This document shows, in pieces, positions 60,606 through 64,000 of a stretch of 64,000 nucleotides of DNA. The DNA comes from Rotaria sordida (lineage: Eukaryota; Rotifera; Eurotatoria; Philodinida; Philodinidae). Position numbers and translations under genes: made by a program. The stretch lies in the NCBI GenBank assembly GCA_905250125.1, contig CAJNOL010000791.1:38181-102180 (forward strand), written 5' to 3'. Under the pieces are notes generated by a model. That model did not search any database, had not been told where the DNA came from, and worked only from the letters and a program-made list of their open reading frames with translations. Position 1 is the first letter of the stretch. Each line of letters starts with the position of its first letter.

Positions 60606-63600
60606 TTGTCTTTTTTTCTCTTTTCTTCTATTTAGAATATCTCTTGGTTTCAACTTATTTTCCCATTAGTCGATCCATTGGATATATCCAGCAACAGCAT
60701 CGAAATTCTTATCTACATTGGAATCGGAATCATTGATTGAATAATACAAATAGTTTGGGTTCAATGTAAGAAACTTAGATACAATGCCATACTTCTCTAA
60801 CTTCTGACGGTGCTTGACTGCAAACGTAGATCTCTCTACTAAGACATTGAACCTCATATGGTATGAAGTGAAACTTAAGACAAAAAAAACAGACCATGCA
60901 AGTTGTACGCTACAGTCTATTCAAATGATTACCTTTTTATTTCTTTTTCTAATTTACTTTATGAGTATTAGCAGAGGATCTCCTAGAATACCAGACAACA
61001 TGACTGGAGTAAAACTTTTGATTTTGGATTTGACTATCTTAAAATAAAGGTCGTATATAAATATTACTAAATCCGAAATATTAACTCGATCTGATAATGA
61101 TTCATTGAATTATGATTTATATCATGGCAACAGGCCTTATAGAGTTATAATGCAAAATGATCATTTTTTTTGGCACTTTTTAATATATTGTAAAATTATA
61201 GCATTATTCCACGAATTATTATAGCATTATTCCACGAATTATTATAGCATTATTCCACGAATTAATATAGTATTGACTTTTGTCAAAAGGAAGAGCATCT
61301 CTTTTTCTATCGACTTCACATAAGCATCATTTTATAGGAAAAAAAGGGTCAATACGATAGTTTTTTAATGAAAATATGTATGGTTTTTCCTACCATGTTT
61401 TTTCATGTTTTTTTGCGTTTTTTTAAAAGTATTTTGATCTTTGAATTAAAATATGGGGTTTCTCAGGAATTTTATGATATCAGAAGATAGCCCGTAATAA
61501 ACTCTATCTTCTACGTGAAAATATTTAAGAAAAATTATGCCTGGCTCAATCAACTTTTTTCAACAAAGTTCATCACGACGTATTTTTTACGCCGATTATA
61601 ATCTGTTTTCATTGTTTCTTCATGTTAATCATTTCTCATTGACGATTTAATCTATAAGTTCATTCAATAAGCATAACTACATCGAGTAGAATGTCAGAGC
61701 CATATTTCTAATGATACTCCTATGTATATAAATGTGATCGACCAAGTGAGCCTCACAGTGCGTAAATTCTAAATTTCGCGCTCACTTCACGCCAGTCCAT
61801 TTGTATGCTTAATAGCACATAGTAGGATTCCATCAATTGCAGCTATAGACTATGAGCACATTATGTGATTGTAAGTTGGTTAATTAATTAGTACCCAACT
61901 AATTAGAACTAATTGGAGAGAGTACATTGGGGTCATCCTAAGTTTTCATGGTCTTTTAGGCATTTTCTAAAGAATTGGTAAGAATCTCACTTATATGCCA
62001 TATATTAGCTGATCTTGAATGCGCTAGGAAATATTAGGTTCATGAGTAATGTAAGAAACGTGTACTTGAATTTTGCTTTAGCAAGTAAGAGTAAGCTTTT
62101 TTGTTAGCTGAAGGTAATTGAGTCGCGTGATAGAGTGCCTTCGATACACAAGTAGTATATGCGGTGGAGAAAATGTTTGAAAATTTGGGTAAACTTTGAG
62201 CACTTCTGTAGTTAAAGACCGATCGATCATTAAGTGTGCAATAGATCCAGCTCATGCGAACAAAGCTGGCTGACTAGTTCTAGCTTAGCGAACTGAGCTG
62301 AATCTATGATACACCTACTTACGGTTATCGCTGCAAGATAGGGCTTAAGGATATAAGGATACTTCTATATAATACTCCTTGAGTACCTGCAGCACAGTGG
62401 GGAGTTTTCGCATGAGTAGATGAACATACGACTTTTTTGTTCAGAAATGGCTTTCATTTGCTTAGAAATAACCATACATCATTCAGAGAATCATCTTTAA
62501 GAAAACAGGGAATTTTTAAGAAAAAAATTTACGAAAAAATTTGGCTGGGGAATAGTACCTCAGCCATAATTTTCCGAAAAAAATTTGATTTGAAAAATAT
62601 GTTGAGCTACATATCACTCGAAGTAGTTTAATGCGTTCATTCCGAATATCACCATAGTTTTTCTTCAAAGAGTAATATCAGTGCCAAAAATCGGATTTCC
62701 TACTGTAAAATAGCCTGGGAAAGGTTTTATAAGTTTGCGCCGCTAGCATAAGTAGGTTACATATGTAAGAACGTCTGGTAAAAATGCGCGCTCGATTCGA
62801 CGTTTTCTCTTTGTAGTGCTTGCAATATACGGAACGATATGTTTTCAGATACGTTTTGGATCTCGAGATCCTTTATCTTCTACTCTATTTTAAATCGGAT
62901 TTGGATCACGTTTTTTTAAACATAAGGTCTACCCATGAGGAAGCTTTTTGTGATATTGTTTCATATTGCCTAGCAGCTTGATTTTCTTTATTTATGCTGA
63001 TTTCTGGGGCGCAAGCCTTAGCGAGCTCTTTTCTCGGGCTTTATAAAACTTTGAGAACCACTATTTTAGGAAATGATAGATCACATATGCATGTATCTAC
63101 GCAAATCGCTAGATTCTATAAAAGAATATTTTCGCACATGTCCGCCAGGCTTCCCACTGTAACAGCCATCAACGCTTGCCGATTCAGCGTTGCTTAACCT
63201 GCGTATTGACTTTGTGTTGTTCTACTTGTAAGTTGGATAAAACCCACTGATAACAGCTAACAAAGTGCTCCGTTCTTCATTTTCTTATCAAATATCTATT
63301 ATACAAGTGAAGACTGCTACTCAAGTATGTTGTGTGCAAAGTCATCGACTTTCCGCGAAAGAAGAATAAAAGCATGTGCACCAACCAACTTTTTTCTCTC
63401 TTTCTGTGATTAACTGCTGCAACACAAATGACATACTGTATCATTGTTAAAAAACAAAACAAGGATTCATAGTGTCTTATCGAGCCTGTTTGAACACATA
63501 ATATATTCATTGTAGATTTCTTAACTGATTGGTGATCAAACAACACAGAAATAAAACTTTTGAAAAGTTCACTTCTCAAATCGATGCGAATCTTTGCGAA

Positions 63601-63822
63601 GAGTTCGTAATGGTACAAGACTCTCAAGGAAAAGTCTCCAACTAATTCATGCCTTTTTTTGTTGATATTTTGCCTATATGTAGGGTTCGATGAGATTAGA
63701 AAAAAACTTAAAAGGATAACAGCCCATAGGCTTTCCTTCTCAAGTTATGATCATTTTACTTGGTTTACCACCTAGGACAAGGGATTCAGCGAAAAATCAA
63801 ATTGAGAAATTTCGATCTGAGA
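60606..63822. other. Subtelomeric region without recognisable genes
   Basis: It contains a 24-bp tandem repeat (61192-61270). No Athena/Penelope-like or other retroelement reading frame was recognised. GC content is somewhat higher from ~61.7 to 63.2 kb than in the AT-rich DNA before it, and that stretch has the look of unidentified decayed sequence. Confidence 0.4.
61192..61270. repeat. 24-bp tandem repeat, ~3.3 copies
   Basis: The unit ATTATAGCATTATTCCACGA plus AATT is repeated three times almost without change, followed by a partial copy. The near-identity suggests recent slippage or duplication. Confidence 0.85.
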
Positions 63823-64000
63823 GGGTGTGGGTGTGGGTGGGTGTGGATGTGGGTGGGTGTGGGTGTGGGGTGTGGGGTGTGGGTGTGGGGTGTGGGTGGG
63901 TGTGGGTGTGGGTGTGGGTGTGGGTGTGGGTGTGGGTGTGGATGTGGGTGTGGATGTGGGTGTGGGTGTGGGGTGTGGGTGTGCTTGTGGGTGTGGGTGT
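63823..64000 (+). repeat. Telomeric repeat tract (TGTGGG)n running off the right edge
   Basis: About 178 bp of TGTGGG with occasional TGTGGGG, TGGG and GATGTGGG variants, G-rich on the strand running 5' to 3' toward the right end, which is the orientation expected at a chromosome's right end. TGTGGG is the established bdelloid telomere hexamer. The window stops within the tract, so it could be a true telomere or a long internal one. Confidence 0.88.

Noticed and set aside
1-64000. CRISPR arrays, bacterial operons, tRNA and rRNA genes
   Set aside because: None seen; the tandem repeats lack spacers, the genes have spliceosomal introns, and no cloverleaf or rRNA sequence was recognised by eye.

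Overview
The window looks like a gene-bearing subtelomeric segment from a bdelloid rotifer (an Adineta/Rotaria-type animal). The evidence is an AT-rich sequence with dispersed genes, many introns of about 47-60 bp with GT..AG ends, long runs of the TGTGGG hexamer known as the bdelloid telomere repeat, and animal genes (MTMR14-like, SPSB, PrimPol, CACYBP) next to a very large reducing polyketide synthase and a eukaryotic RNAi-type RdRP. The species assignment is inference.

Layout. 1-3,025 (-): RNA-dependent RNA polymerase with an acidic repeat and an RRM at its N-terminus, cut by the left edge. 4,409-5,384 (-): CACYBP/SIP-like gene with an in-frame stop. 5,768-6,325 (-): unrecognised two-exon ORF. 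7,096-10,225: inverted telomere tracts (G-rich then C-rich) split by a 2.7-kb hAT-like element with an 8-bp target duplication; the C-rich tract abuts a broken coding relic. 10,697-12,998 (-): helical-repeat plus TIR protein. 14,915-19,062 (-): 15-exon class V aminotransferase with a UBA-like N-terminus, carrying a piggyBac-type MITE in one intron. 22,142-33,117 (-): a five-exon, about 2,844-aa KS-AT-DH-MT-ER-KR-ACP polyketide synthase. 33.7-39.0 kb: gene-free repeats (a mirror-image repeat cluster and a ~130-bp satellite interrupted by a telomere-like palindrome and a 422-bp hAT MITE). 40.5-41.5 kb: dead mariner. 41,955-43,469 (+): intronless MTMR14-like phosphatase. 48,872-50,752 (+): SPRY/SOCS-box protein. 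51,361-55,214 (+): PrimPol with a Tc1/mariner relic in its last-but-one intron. 58.8-60.6 kb (+): decayed aldehyde dehydrogenase. 63,823-64,000: G-rich telomere repeat running off the right edge.

All recognised genes left of 34 kb are on the minus strand and all right of 40 kb are on the plus strand. No operon-like relationship is evident. The themes are RNA-based silencing (RdRP), secondary metabolism (PKS), innate-type signalling (TIR), ubiquitin ligase adaptors (CACYBP, SPSB) and DNA damage tolerance (PrimPol), embedded in a region with many short non-autonomous DNA transposons.

The most unusual signals are the repeated head-to-head TGTGGG/CCCACA palindromes, several sharing a non-telomeric core (GAAGAGAAGACTCACACCC), and the PKS itself. 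Exon boundaries were worked out by hand from splice-site and reading-frame agreement and have not been checked against transcripts.
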